Positions 48,319 through 56,072 of a stretch of DNA of 64,000 bases are shown piece by piece (the first letter of the stretch is position 1; every line of letters starts with the position of its first letter). The notes below the pieces were generated by a model, which was not told where the DNA came from, made no database searches, and saw nothing but the letters and a program-made list of their open reading frames with translations. Both the position numbers and the translations under genes were made by a program. Source of the stretch: Mumia sp050632745 (GTDB taxonomy: Bacteria; Actinomycetota; Actinomycetes; Propionibacteriales; Nocardioidaceae); NCBI RefSeq assembly GCF_050632745.1, contig NZ_JBODSD010000003.1, forward strand, positions 372,001-436,000, in the 5' to 3' direction.

Positions 48319-49332
48319 GTGGACGAGTCGACTCGCGACCCTGTGCGCCCTGACGTGCCGGCTGCTCCGGAGGACAACCCGCTGACCTCCCGGCGCGGAC
48401 GCGTCGCCGCGATGGTCGCGTTCGTCGGCGGCTTCGTCCTGTGGCTCACCTTCGTCGGACTGCCGACCGACGTCGTCCAGATCGTCGCGTGGCTCTGGGT
48501 CCTCACGATCGCGTGGAACGTCGGCGCCGGATGGCGTACGCACCTGTCGTTCCTGCGCGACTGGTGGGGGCCGGTCGCGTTCCTGCTCGTCTACCTCTAC
48601 AGCCGCGGGCTCGCCGACGAGCTGTTCGCGCTGCCCGTCCACTTCACCGAGCCGGTCCGGTTCGACCAGTGGCTCGGCGGCGGCACGACCCCGACCAAGC
48701 ACCTGCAGGACTGGCTGTGCGACCAGCCGTGCTCGTCGGCATCCCCGCCCCACTGGTACGACATCGGGCTCACGACCGTCTACTTCACCCACTTCGTCGC
48801 GGGGCTCACGATCGCCGTGGTGCTGTGGATGATGAGCCGCACGGAGTGGGTCATGTGGATGCGGCGCTACCTGGCGATCAGCTTCGGCGCGCTCGTGATC
48901 TACATCCTCTACCCGATGGCGCCGCCGTGGATGGCCTCGCAGGACGGCTACCTCAGCGACGAGGTCGTACGCCTCACCGGACGCGGCTGGGCCACCTTCG
49001 GACTCGGCGGGTTCCACCTCGCGCTCGCCAACGTCGGCAACCCGGTCGCCGCGATGCCGTCGCTGCACGCGGGACTCGCGGCGCTGATCGCGTTCTACGG
49101 GATCCAGCGGCTGCGGTCGGGCTGGCGGTGGCTCCTGCTGCTCTATCCGCTGACGATGTCGTTCGCGCTCGTCTACTACGCGGAGCACTATGTCATCGAC
49201 ATCATCGCGGGGTTCGCGCTCGCGGGCGCGGTCATGCTCGGCTGCGACTGGTGGGAGCGACGGCGAGGTCAGAGACCGAGGTACAGCGCGATAGCCTCCT
49301 CCACCAGCTCCAGCTCGGCTCGCTCGAGGTAG
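48319..49332 (+). CDS. PAP2 superfamily membrane protein (inositol phosphorylceramide synthase-like)
   Basis: 337 residues with about six membrane helices. The second PAP2 motif NPVAAMPSLHAGLAAL and the third YYAEHYVIDIIAGFAL (His...Asp) are intact, and MAPPWMASQDGYLSDEVVRL precedes them. This layout is that of PF14378-type (Aur1-like) proteins, predicted phospholipid phosphotransferases or phosphatases. TTG 48316 and GTG 48319 are both possible starts; GAGGGGG lies upstream. The tail is Ser/Arg-rich and not conserved. Confidence 0.82.
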   Translation: MDESTRDPVRPDVPAAPEDNPLTSRRGRVAAMVAFVGGFVLWLTFVGLPTDVVQIVAWLWVLTIAWNVGAGWRTHLSFLRDWWGPVAFLLVYLYSRGLADELFALPVHFTEPVRFDQWLGGGTTPTKHLQDWLCDQPCSSASPPHWYDIGLTTVYFTHFVAGLTIAVVLWMMSRTEWVMWMRRYLAISFGALVIYILYPMAPPWMASQDGYLSDEVVRLTGRGWATFGLGGFHLALANVGNPVAAMPSLHAGLAALIAFYGIQRLRSGWRWLLLLYPLTMSFALVYYAEHYVIDIIAGFALAGAVMLGCDWWERRRGQRPRYSAIASSTSSSSARSR

Positions 49333-49383
49333 TCGACCAGCCCGCGCGCATCGCTGCGTCGATCAGATGTTGCACAGGCGGGG

Positions 49384-49782
49384 CTAGCGCGGGCGTGCCT
49401 CGGACAGCACCCGCTCCTCCTCCGGCGTCAGCGTCTGCTCGCTCGACCACGTGGTGACGCTCTTGGCGTAGGTCCGGGTCTCGTTGCGCCCGTGGATCGA
49501 CGTCAGCACGACGCCCGAGCCCGAGTCGTCGACCAGCGCGAGCGTCCACGACAGCGCGCCGCCGGTGTCGCCGAACGCGTCGTACCGGACCACCGCCATG
49601 TGCCGGAACGTGTGCTTCTGCGCATCCGCGAGCGCCGCGACTTCCCGCCGCAGGGCAGCGGTGTCGCGTGGGAGGTGGTCGCCGGGACGGGAGCCGGGTC
49701 GCGCCCGGCGGGCCAGCGCGACGACCGCGACGAGCGCAGCGATCGCGACCACGAGCGCGAGGGTCGAGACTGCGAGGGCCAC
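49384..49782 (-). CDS. DUF4446 membrane-anchored protein
   Basis: 132 residues. One N-terminal helix (LALVVAIAALVAVVALARR) and a soluble part with HMAVVRYDAFGDTGGALSWT, LALVDDSGSGVVLTSIHGR and ETRTYAKSV fit DUF4446. Function unknown. The start faces the arcA start only 23 bp away, so both transcripts must begin very close to their coding regions. Confidence 0.85.
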   Translation of the reverse strand: MALAVSTLALVVAIAALVAVVALARRARPGSRPGDHLPRDTAALRREVAALADAQKHTFRHMAVVRYDAFGDTGGALSWTLALVDDSGSGVVLTSIHGRNETRTYAKSVTTWSSEQTLTPEEERVLSEARPR

Positions 49783-49805
49783 GAGAACAAGCCTAGGGTG
49801 AACGA

Positions 49806-51011
49806 ATGGACGAGAGCGTCAACCCGCCGGGCGTCGCGAGCGAGGTCGGGCGGCTTCGTACGGTGATGCTGCACCGGCCCGGCCCCGAGCTGAAGCGCCT
49901 CACGCCCCGCAACAACGACTCGCTGCTCTTCGACGGGCTGCCGTGGGTCGGTCGCGCGCAGGCGGAGCACGACGTGTTCGCGGGGGCGCTCGAGGAGCAC
50001 GGGGTCGAGGTGCTCTACCTGCGCGACCTCCTCGTCGAGACGCTCGAGAACACCGCCGCCCATGCGACCGCGATCGCCGACGTGACGTCGGACCTGCGGC
50101 TCGGCGACTCCGTGTCGGAGTACCTGGTCGCCGCGCTCGCGACGTACGACCCCGAGCAGCTCGCCGGCGTGCTGACCGCCGGGCTGCGCAACGACGAGCT
50201 CGACGGCGTACGCAGCGTGGTGACCGCCCTGCTCCAGCCGGACGACTTCCTCATCGACCCGCTCCCGAACCTGCTCTTCACCCGCGACTCGTCCGTGTGG
50301 CTGCGGGACGAGGTCGCGCTGACCAGCTTCGCGATGCCCGCGCGGGCGAGGGAGTCGCACCTGACGCAGCTCGTGTACGAGCACCACCCGCGCTTCTGCC
50401 ACGTGCCGCGCATCCACGGACCACGGCTCGAGCACCTCGAGGGCGGCGACGTGCTCCTGCTCGGCGAGGGCGTGATCGCGGTGGGGGTCGGGGAGCGTAC
50501 GACGCCGGCGGGCCTGGAGCGGCTCGCGCGGCAGTGCTTCGCGCACGACCTCGCGACGACCGTCCTTGCGGTCCCGATCGCGCAGGACCGCGCGACGATG
50601 CACCTCGACACCGTCGTGACGATGGTCGACGTCGACGCGGTCGTCATGTATCCCGCGGTCGCCGACACCCTCCGGGCCTACCCGGTCACGCCCGGGTCCG
50701 GCACCGAGCTGTCCATCGACGAGCCGGCGCCGTTCCTCGAGGCGGCCGCCAAGGCGCTGCAGATCGACCGGCTGAAGGTGATCGACACCGGGCTCGATGC
50801 GGTGACGGCCGAGCGGGAGCAGTGGGACGACGGCAACAACACGCTCGCGATCGGGCCGCGGCTCGCGGTGGCGTACGAGCGCAACGTCGAGACCAACGCG
50901 CGCCTCGAGGCGGCAGGGGTCGAGGTGATCCGGATCCCGGGGTCGGAGCTGGGCACGGGCCGCGGCGGCCCGCGCTGCATGTCGTGCCCCATCGCCCGGG
51001 AGCCCCTGTAG
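49806..51011 (+). CDS. arcA: Arginine deiminase
   Basis: 401 residues, the normal length. It converts arginine to citrulline and ammonia. Conserved parts: EVGRLRTVMLHRPGPELKRL, FTRDSSVW, LEGGDVLLLG (Glu/Asp), MHLDTVVTMVD (His) and the catalytic GPRCMSCP (Cys391). No arcB or arcC is nearby, so it may serve arginine use or acid tolerance alone. ATG at 49806; the leader is very short. A large repeat array follows the stop. Confidence 0.92.
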   Translation: MDESVNPPGVASEVGRLRTVMLHRPGPELKRLTPRNNDSLLFDGLPWVGRAQAEHDVFAGALEEHGVEVLYLRDLLVETLENTAAHATAIADVTSDLRLGDSVSEYLVAALATYDPEQLAGVLTAGLRNDELDGVRSVVTALLQPDDFLIDPLPNLLFTRDSSVWLRDEVALTSFAMPARARESHLTQLVYEHHPRFCHVPRIHGPRLEHLEGGDVLLLGEGVIAVGVGERTTPAGLERLARQCFAHDLATTVLAVPIAQDRATMHLDTVVTMVDVDAVVMYPAVADTLRAYPVTPGSGTELSIDEPAPFLEAAAKALQIDRLKVIDTGLDAVTAEREQWDDGNNTLAIGPRLAVAYERNVETNARLEAAGVEVIRIPGSELGTGRGGPRCMSCPIAREPL

Positions 51012-51017
51012 CCCGCT

Positions 51018-51512
51018 CTGGTGGTCGAGTAGTCCGAGCCATTCTGGTGGTCGAGTAGTCCGAGCCGCCCCGGGGGTCGAGTAGTCCGAGCCGCTCCGGT
51101 GGTCGAGTAGTCCGAGCCGCTCCGGTGGTCGAGTAGTCCGAGCCGCTAGGCGAGGGCGTATCGAGACCCCTCAGGTCCGCGGGTCTCGATACGGGCTCGT
51201 TCCTCGCCCTACTCGACCATCGAAGCGGCCGCCCAGGTGGTCGAGTAGTCCGAGCCACTAGGCGAGGGCGTATCGAGACCCCTCAGGTCGGCGGGTCTCG
51301 ATACGGGCTCGTTCCTCGCCCTACTCGACCATCGAGTGCGTTCCTCGCCCTACTCGACCGACGAAGCGGCCGTCCCGGTGGTCGAGTAGTCCGAGCCGCT
51401 AGGCGAGGGCGTATCGAGACCCCTCAGGTCCGCGGGTCTCGATACGGGCTCGTTCCTCGCCCTACTCGACCATCGAGCGCGTTCCTCGCCCTACTCGACC
51501 ATCGACCCCTCG
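51018..51512. repeat. Large array of GGTCGAGTAG...GTATCGAGACC repeats
   Basis: About 0.5 kb between arcA and the MFS gene. It starts with four or five short GGTGGTCGAGTAGTCCGAGC units at 36-bp steps, then has full units (CTAGGCGAGGGCGTATCGAG / GGTCTCGATACGGGCTCGTT) in alternating orientation. CGTATCGAGACCCCTCAGGT pairs with the GGGTCTCGATACG that follows, giving hairpins. This is the densest copy of the family in the window. No gene is supported within it. Confidence 0.88.
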
Positions 51513-51635
51513 ACCACCGGTGCGTCCGATTTGCCCAGGATGCGGACGGCAGGGAATCCTTTGCCCTGGCAGCAAGTTGGTTGCTGACCGGAACTGGTCG
51601 CAACCGGGGCGGCCGCCACGACAGGGGGCTCTCCG

Positions 51636-53078
51636 TTGATCTCGACCGCGCGACGTACGCACTATCTCGTCACGCTCGCCGTGCTGTGCGTCGGTGTCGC
51701 GTCGTTCGCGCTCGTCCAGTCGCTCACGATCCCGGTGCTGCCCCGTATCCAGGACGAGCTCGGGACCGATGCCGCGACCGTGACGTGGGTCGTGACGGCG
51801 TACCTCGTCTCCGCCTCCATCTTCACCCCGCTCGCCGGCCGGCTCGGTGACGCGATCGGGAAGGAGCGCGTCCTCGTTTACGCGCTCAGCCTGCTCGCCG
51901 TCGGGTCCGTCGTCGCCGCCCTCGCGCCGAACGTCTGGGTGATGATCCTCGCGCGCGTGATCCAGGGCGTCGGCGGTGGTGTCATCCCGCTCGCGTTCGG
52001 CATCATCCGCGACGAGTTCCCCGAGCCCCGCATCGCCGGCGCGATCAGCTTCACGTCTGCACTGATGGGTGCAGGCGGCGGCTTCGGCACCGTGGTCGCC
52101 GGGCCGATGGTCGACGCGCTCGGCTACGTGTGGCTGTTCTGGCTGCCGGCGCTGGTGACCGGTTCGGCCGCCGTCGCCGCGTGGGTGCTCGTGCCCGAGT
52201 CGCCCGTGCGGACGCCGGGCCGGATCCCGCTGGTGCCGACGCTTCTCTTCGCCGGCTGGCTGACCGCGCTGCTGATCGGGGTCAGCGAGGGCTCGAAGGT
52301 CGGCTGGACGTCCCCGCTCGTGCTCGGCCTGCTCGTCGCGGCGGCCGTGATGCTCGTCGGCTGGGTGTGGGTCGAGCAGCGCGCGTCGGTGCCGTTCATC
52401 GACCTGCGGATGATGCGCCTTCCCGCGGTGTGGACGGCGAACCTGGTCGCGTTCCTCGTCGGGATCGGCATGTACGCGTCGTTCGCGTTCACGCCGCGGC
52501 TCCTCCAGACCGACCCGAGCGTCGCCGGCTACGGATTCGGCGCGAGCATCACCGAGTCGGGGCTGCTGATGCTCCCGTCCGCGGCGGGCACCTTCGTCAT
52601 GGGTCTGGTGTCGGCTCCGCTGGCCAGGATCCGCGGCCCGAAGCCGGTCGTCGTGATCGGCTGCGTCATCGCGGGCATCGGCCTCGGGTCGATGGGCCTC
52701 GTGCACCACGAGCCGTGGCAGACCGCCATCGCGAGCGGCCTGTTCGGGATCGGCCTCGGCGCCGTCTTCGCGTGCCTCGCGAGCCTCGTCGTCGCAGCGG
52801 TCCCGCCGGAGCAGACCGGGGTCGCAAGCGGCATGAACGCCAACATCCGCACCATCGGTGGCGCAGTCGGCTCGGCGATCATGGCGACGATCGTGACCGG
52901 GCACCTGGGACGCGGCGGGGAGCCGCCCGAGTCGGCGTACGTCGCGGGGTTCCTGTTCCTCGGTGCTGCGGTGCTGCTCGCGGCGGTGGTGGCGCTGCTC
53001 ATCCCGAAGATGAGCCCGACCGAGCTCGAGGAAGGCCTCGAGGCCGAGCCCGAGCCGGAGCACGTGTTCGCCGACTGA
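51636..53078 (+). CDS. MFS drug exporter (DHA2-like)
   Basis: 480 residues with about 14 membrane helices. Motif A-like GRLGDAIGKERVLVYALSLL, motif C-like MGAGGGFGTVVAGP, and GASITESGLLMLPSAAG fit the DHA2-type exporters. Substrate unknown. TTG at 51636 is the apparent start because the conserved N-terminal helix begins soon after; ACAGGGGG lies upstream. No adjacent regulator gene is seen. Confidence 0.88.
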   Translation: MISTARRTHYLVTLAVLCVGVASFALVQSLTIPVLPRIQDELGTDAATVTWVVTAYLVSASIFTPLAGRLGDAIGKERVLVYALSLLAVGSVVAALAPNVWVMILARVIQGVGGGVIPLAFGIIRDEFPEPRIAGAISFTSALMGAGGGFGTVVAGPMVDALGYVWLFWLPALVTGSAAVAAWVLVPESPVRTPGRIPLVPTLLFAGWLTALLIGVSEGSKVGWTSPLVLGLLVAAAVMLVGWVWVEQRASVPFIDLRMMRLPAVWTANLVAFLVGIGMYASFAFTPRLLQTDPSVAGYGFGASITESGLLMLPSAAGTFVMGLVSAPLARIRGPKPVVVIGCVIAGIGLGSMGLVHHEPWQTAIASGLFGIGLGAVFACLASLVVAAVPPEQTGVASGMNANIRTIGGAVGSAIMATIVTGHLGRGGEPPESAYVAGFLFLGAAVLLAAVVALLIPKMSPTELEEGLEAEPEPEHVFAD

Positions 53079-53107
53079 CCACGGCGCCCCGCGCCGTACC
53101 GTCCCCT

Positions 53108-53191
53108 CCGCTCCGTCCCCGTTTTGAAGGGTTCGGTGCGGAATTGGGGACGCCATTCCCCGCGTAACCCTTCAAAACGGGGACGGAGCGG
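53108..53191. repeat. 26-bp perfect inverted repeat, palindromic element
   Basis: Arms CCGCTCCGTCCCCGTTTTGA... (53108-53133) and its exact complement ending ...ACGGGGACGGAGCGG (53166-53191) enclose 32 bases, which contain a second nested stem (GCGGAAT/ATTCCCCGC). It lies between the ends of convergent genes, so it could be a two-way terminator, but the size and nested design also suit a small palindromic mobile element. GGGACGG copies continue to 53221. Confidence 0.8.
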
Positions 53192-53223
53192 GAACGGGGA
53201 CGGGCGGGATCGGGGACGGGCGG

Positions 53224-54096
53224 TCAGATGTTGGAGCCGTCGGGGGGTGCGTCCGGGGTGCCGGGATCGCCGTCGGTCGCGCCCGCGCCGGCGTCCGGGC
53301 AGTGCAGATCGAGCGTGTAGGCGGTCATGGACAACGACCCGTACGTGTAGCCGTCGACCAGCACCTCCGCTCCGCGGCCGGTCTCGTCGGCCATCCCCGC
53401 GAGGTAGAGCAGCGGCAGGAAGTGGTCCGGCGTGGGCACCGCGAAGCGGTAGTCGGCGTGCGCGTCCAGCGTCGGGATGTTCGTCGGGTCCTCGGCCATG
53501 AGGATCTTGGCCGACTCGTCGAAGCGGTGCGCCCAGTCGTACCCCTCGTCCGCGAGCCCCCAGTCCATGCCCCGCAGGTTGTGGACGACGTTGCCGCTGC
53601 CGAGGACGAGGACGCCGTTGGCTCGCAGCGCGTTGAGCTTCTGGCCGAGGTCCAGGTGGTAGTCGAGGTCCTTGTCGGCGTTGATGCTCAGCTGGACCAC
53701 GGGGATGTCCGCATCCGGGAAGACGTGCGTGAGCACCGACCAGGTGCCGTGGTCGATGCCCCAGGAGTCCTTGTCCTCACCGCACCACGTCGGGTGCACC
53801 GCGTCGGACACCTCCTCGTACAGCTCGGGCATGCCCGGCGCCGGGTACTGGATGTCGAACAGCTCCTGCGGGAAGCCGTAGAAGTCGTGGATCGTCCTCG
53901 GGCTGCGCATGGCGGTGACCGCGGTCGCGTTGATGTACCAGTGCGCGGAGACGACGAGGATCGCGCGCGGCTTCGGGAGCGACGCGCCGAGCGTGCGCCA
54001 TGCCTCGGTGTAGCGGTTGCGCTCGAGGGCGTTCATCGGGTTGCCGTGGCCGATGAACGCGGCAGGCATCAGGGTGCCCGGGTCGGTGGCTGCCAT
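53224..54096 (-). CDS. Class III extradiol dioxygenase (YgiD/DODA-like)
   Basis: 290 residues. LMPAAFIGHGNPMNALERNR (metal His), AILVVSAHWYINATAV (His), IDHGTWSVLTHVFPDADIPV and SGNVVHNLRGMDWG match 4,5-DOPA-type/LigB extradiol dioxygenases. It opens catechol rings; true substrate unknown. The C-terminal 25 residues are Asp/Pro/Gly-rich and extra. ATG at 54096; the gene faces away from the LLM oxidoreductase gene. Confidence 0.88.
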   Translation of the reverse strand: MAATDPGTLMPAAFIGHGNPMNALERNRYTEAWRTLGASLPKPRAILVVSAHWYINATAVTAMRSPRTIHDFYGFPQELFDIQYPAPGMPELYEEVSDAVHPTWCGEDKDSWGIDHGTWSVLTHVFPDADIPVVQLSINADKDLDYHLDLGQKLNALRANGVLVLGSGNVVHNLRGMDWGLADEGYDWAHRFDESAKILMAEDPTNIPTLDAHADYRFAVPTPDHFLPLLYLAGMADETGRGAEVLVDGYTYGSLSMTAYTLDLHCPDAGAGATDGDPGTPDAPPDGSNI

Positions 54097-54153
54097 GCCT
54101 CATTGTGACCACCCGGCGGAATACCGGCCCGCCGCGACGCGCTCCCCACGGAT

Positions 54154-55173
54154 GTGAAGAACGTCGGCTTTCTGTCCTTCGGCCACTGGCAGGCCGTCCC
54201 CGGATCCCAGGTCCGTACCGCCCAGGACGCGCTGCTGCAGTCCATCGAGCTCGCCGTCGAGGTCGAGAAGCTCGGGCTCGACGGGGCGTACGTGCGCGTG
54301 CACCACTTCGCGCGCCAGCTCGCGTCGCCGTTCCCGCTGCTGGCCGCCATCGCCGCGCGGACGTCGCGGATCGAGATCGGGACCGGCGTGATCGACATGC
54401 GCTACGAGAACCCGTTCGCGATGGCGGAGCAGGCCGCGGCTGCCGACCTGATCAGCGCCGGGAGGCTGCAGCTCGGGGTCAGCCGCGGGTCACCGGAGAA
54501 CGCACAGCGCGGCTACGAGTCGTTCGGGTTCGTGCCGCCCGAGGGCAAGACGGACGCGGACATGGCGCGCACGCACAACGAGCTGTTCCTCGCCGCGATC
54601 GAGGGTGCCGGCGTCGCGCTGTCCGACCCGAAGATGACCGGCCAGCAGTTCCCGCTGTCGATCCAGCCGCAGTCGCCCGGCCTCCGCGAGCGCATCTGGT
54701 GGGGCTCCGGCACGCGTGCGACCGCCGAGTGGACCGCGAAGCAGCAGATGAACCTCATGTCCTCCACACTGCTGACCGAGGACACCGGGGTGGCGTTCGA
54801 CCAGCTGCAGGCGGAGCAGATCGCGCGCTTCCGTGAGGCGTGGGCCGAGGAGGGCTGGGAGCGCGAGCCGCGGGTCTCGGTCAGCCGCAGCATCATCCCG
54901 TTGCTCGACGACACCGACCGCGCATACTTCGGCGAGCGCTCCGACGCCGACCAGGTCGGGATGATCGACGGGCTTGTGGCGCGGTTCGGGAAGTCGTACG
55001 TCGGGGAGCCTGCCGCGCTCGCCGAAGAGCTCGCCGCCGACGCCGCCGTACGCGATGCCGACACGCTCCTGATCACGGTGCCGAACATGCTCGGGGTCGC
55101 CTACAACGTCGAGCACCTCGCCGCGCTGACCGAGGAGGTCCTCCCCGCGATCGGCTGGGCGCCGCGGGTCTGA
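54154..55173 (+). CDS. LLM-class flavin-dependent oxidoreductase
   Basis: 339 residues of the bacterial luciferase-like fold: NVGFLSFGHWQAVPGSQVRT, DGAYVRVHHFARQLASPFPL, ARTSRIEIGTGVIDMRYENP, and RLQLGVSRGSPE. It uses FMN or F420 with an unknown substrate. GTG at 54154 gives the conserved first strand. The divergent dioxygenase gene ends 58 bp upstream in the opposite sense. The 135 bases after the stop hold no gene. Confidence 0.87.
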   Translation: MKNVGFLSFGHWQAVPGSQVRTAQDALLQSIELAVEVEKLGLDGAYVRVHHFARQLASPFPLLAAIAARTSRIEIGTGVIDMRYENPFAMAEQAAAADLISAGRLQLGVSRGSPENAQRGYESFGFVPPEGKTDADMARTHNELFLAAIEGAGVALSDPKMTGQQFPLSIQPQSPGLRERIWWGSGTRATAEWTAKQQMNLMSSTLLTEDTGVAFDQLQAEQIARFREAWAEEGWEREPRVSVSRSIIPLLDDTDRAYFGERSDADQVGMIDGLVARFGKSYVGEPAALAEELAADAAVRDADTLLITVPNMLGVAYNVEHLAALTEEVLPAIGWAPRV

Positions 55174-55308
55174 GAGGCGGTGCCGGGACGGGCGACGAAG
55201 CCACGGCTGCGAGGGCGAAGCCACCTGTAGGGGGTGCGCTTCCTGCTTGCGGACGTGGCTTCGTGGGCGAGCTCTCCGGTTGCACGGTCGCAGCGGGCCG
55301 GCGCGCGC

Positions 55309-55851
55309 TCACCCCACCGGCCCGCGCACGAGCACCCTCGCGACGCCGGGCGCGAGCAGCCGTGCCGTCCCGACGGTGACCACGACTCCGAGTGCGACAC
55401 CCGCGGCCACGTCCGCGATGTCGTGGACGCCGATCGCCACGCGTCCCAGCGCGACCACGGCGGCGAGCGGCACCGCGTACCTCCACCACCGCGGCACCAC
55501 CAGCACCGCCGCGGTCGCCAGCCCGGCGGCGATCGTGGCGTGGCTGCTCGGCCATGCCCAGTCGCCGGCACCGGGGCAGATGACGATCGCCTCGACGGTC
55601 CGGCACGGTCGCTCGTCGCGGATCACGACCTTGAGAAGTTCGCTCGCCGCGTAGGCCAGCACGACCCCGACCCCCGCGGCGATCCCGATCGCGAGCGGCC
55701 GCGGGCCACGGCCGTACGCGACAGCCGCGAGGAGCAGCGCGAGCGCGATCAGACCGAGGTCGGGGAGGACCGCGAGGACGGCGGCGACCGGACCGGGGAG
55801 GCCCGCGGCTGACTCGGCGATCAGGTGCGAGAGGGGGTCGGCGAAGAGCAT
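55309..55851 (-). CDS. PAP2 family phosphatase
   Basis: 180 residues with five or six membrane helices. The three phosphatase motifs are present: KVVIRDERP, WPSSHATIAAG and RVAIGVHDIADVAAG. It may act as an undecaprenyl-diphosphate or lipid phosphatase. ATG at 55851 starts MLFADPLSHLIAES. It is a different subgroup from the protein at 48319. Confidence 0.88.
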   Translation of the reverse strand: MLFADPLSHLIAESAAGLPGPVAAVLAVLPDLGLIALALLLAAVAYGRGPRPLAIGIAAGVGVVLAYAASELLKVVIRDERPCRTVEAIVICPGAGDWAWPSSHATIAAGLATAAVLVVPRWWRYAVPLAAVVALGRVAIGVHDIADVAAGVALGVVVTVGTARLLAPGVARVLVRGPVG

Positions 55852-55935
55852 CTCGCGACCGTACGGCGGTGCGCGCCGGGTTCCGTCAGCCTCGGGGCCC
55901 GACCTGGCGGGGGTGGGTCCGACCGTGGTCGTACG

Positions 55936-56010
55936 GGGTCTCGATACGCGCCTCGCCTAGCGGCTCGGCGCACTCGACCACCTTGGGGCTCGGCGCACTC
56001 GACCACCTTG
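55936..56010. repeat. Repeat unit with partial duplication
   Basis: GGGGTCTCGATACGCGCCTC...GCACTCGACCACCTTG followed by a second copy of the GGCTCGGCGCACTCGACCACCTTG part. The same family as elsewhere, with GCACTCGACC in place of CTACTCGACC. Confidence 0.8.
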
Positions 56011-56025
56011 TGGCGCGGCGCAGCA

Positions 56026-56061
56026 CGACGCCCCGCACCCTGCGTGAGGGGCGGGGCGTCG
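56026..56061 (-). terminator. Hairpin after pckG
   Basis: CGACGCCCCGC (56026-56036) pairs perfectly with GCGGGGCGTCG (56051-56061), an 11-bp GC-rich stem with a 14-base loop. It begins 12 bp beyond the pckG stop. There is no T-run, so it is a hairpin terminator of the actinobacterial type. Confidence 0.6.
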
Positions 56062-56072
56062 AGCGGGGGTCT

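Noticed and set aside
49270..49380. Minus-strand text DARGLVDYLERAELELVEEA ending in a stop
   Set aside because: It looks protein-like but has no start codon and overlaps the end of the PAP2 gene; at most a tiny relic.
51018..51512. CRISPR array at the repeat cluster
   Set aside because: The units alternate orientation, lack unique spacers of constant length and have no cas genes nearby.
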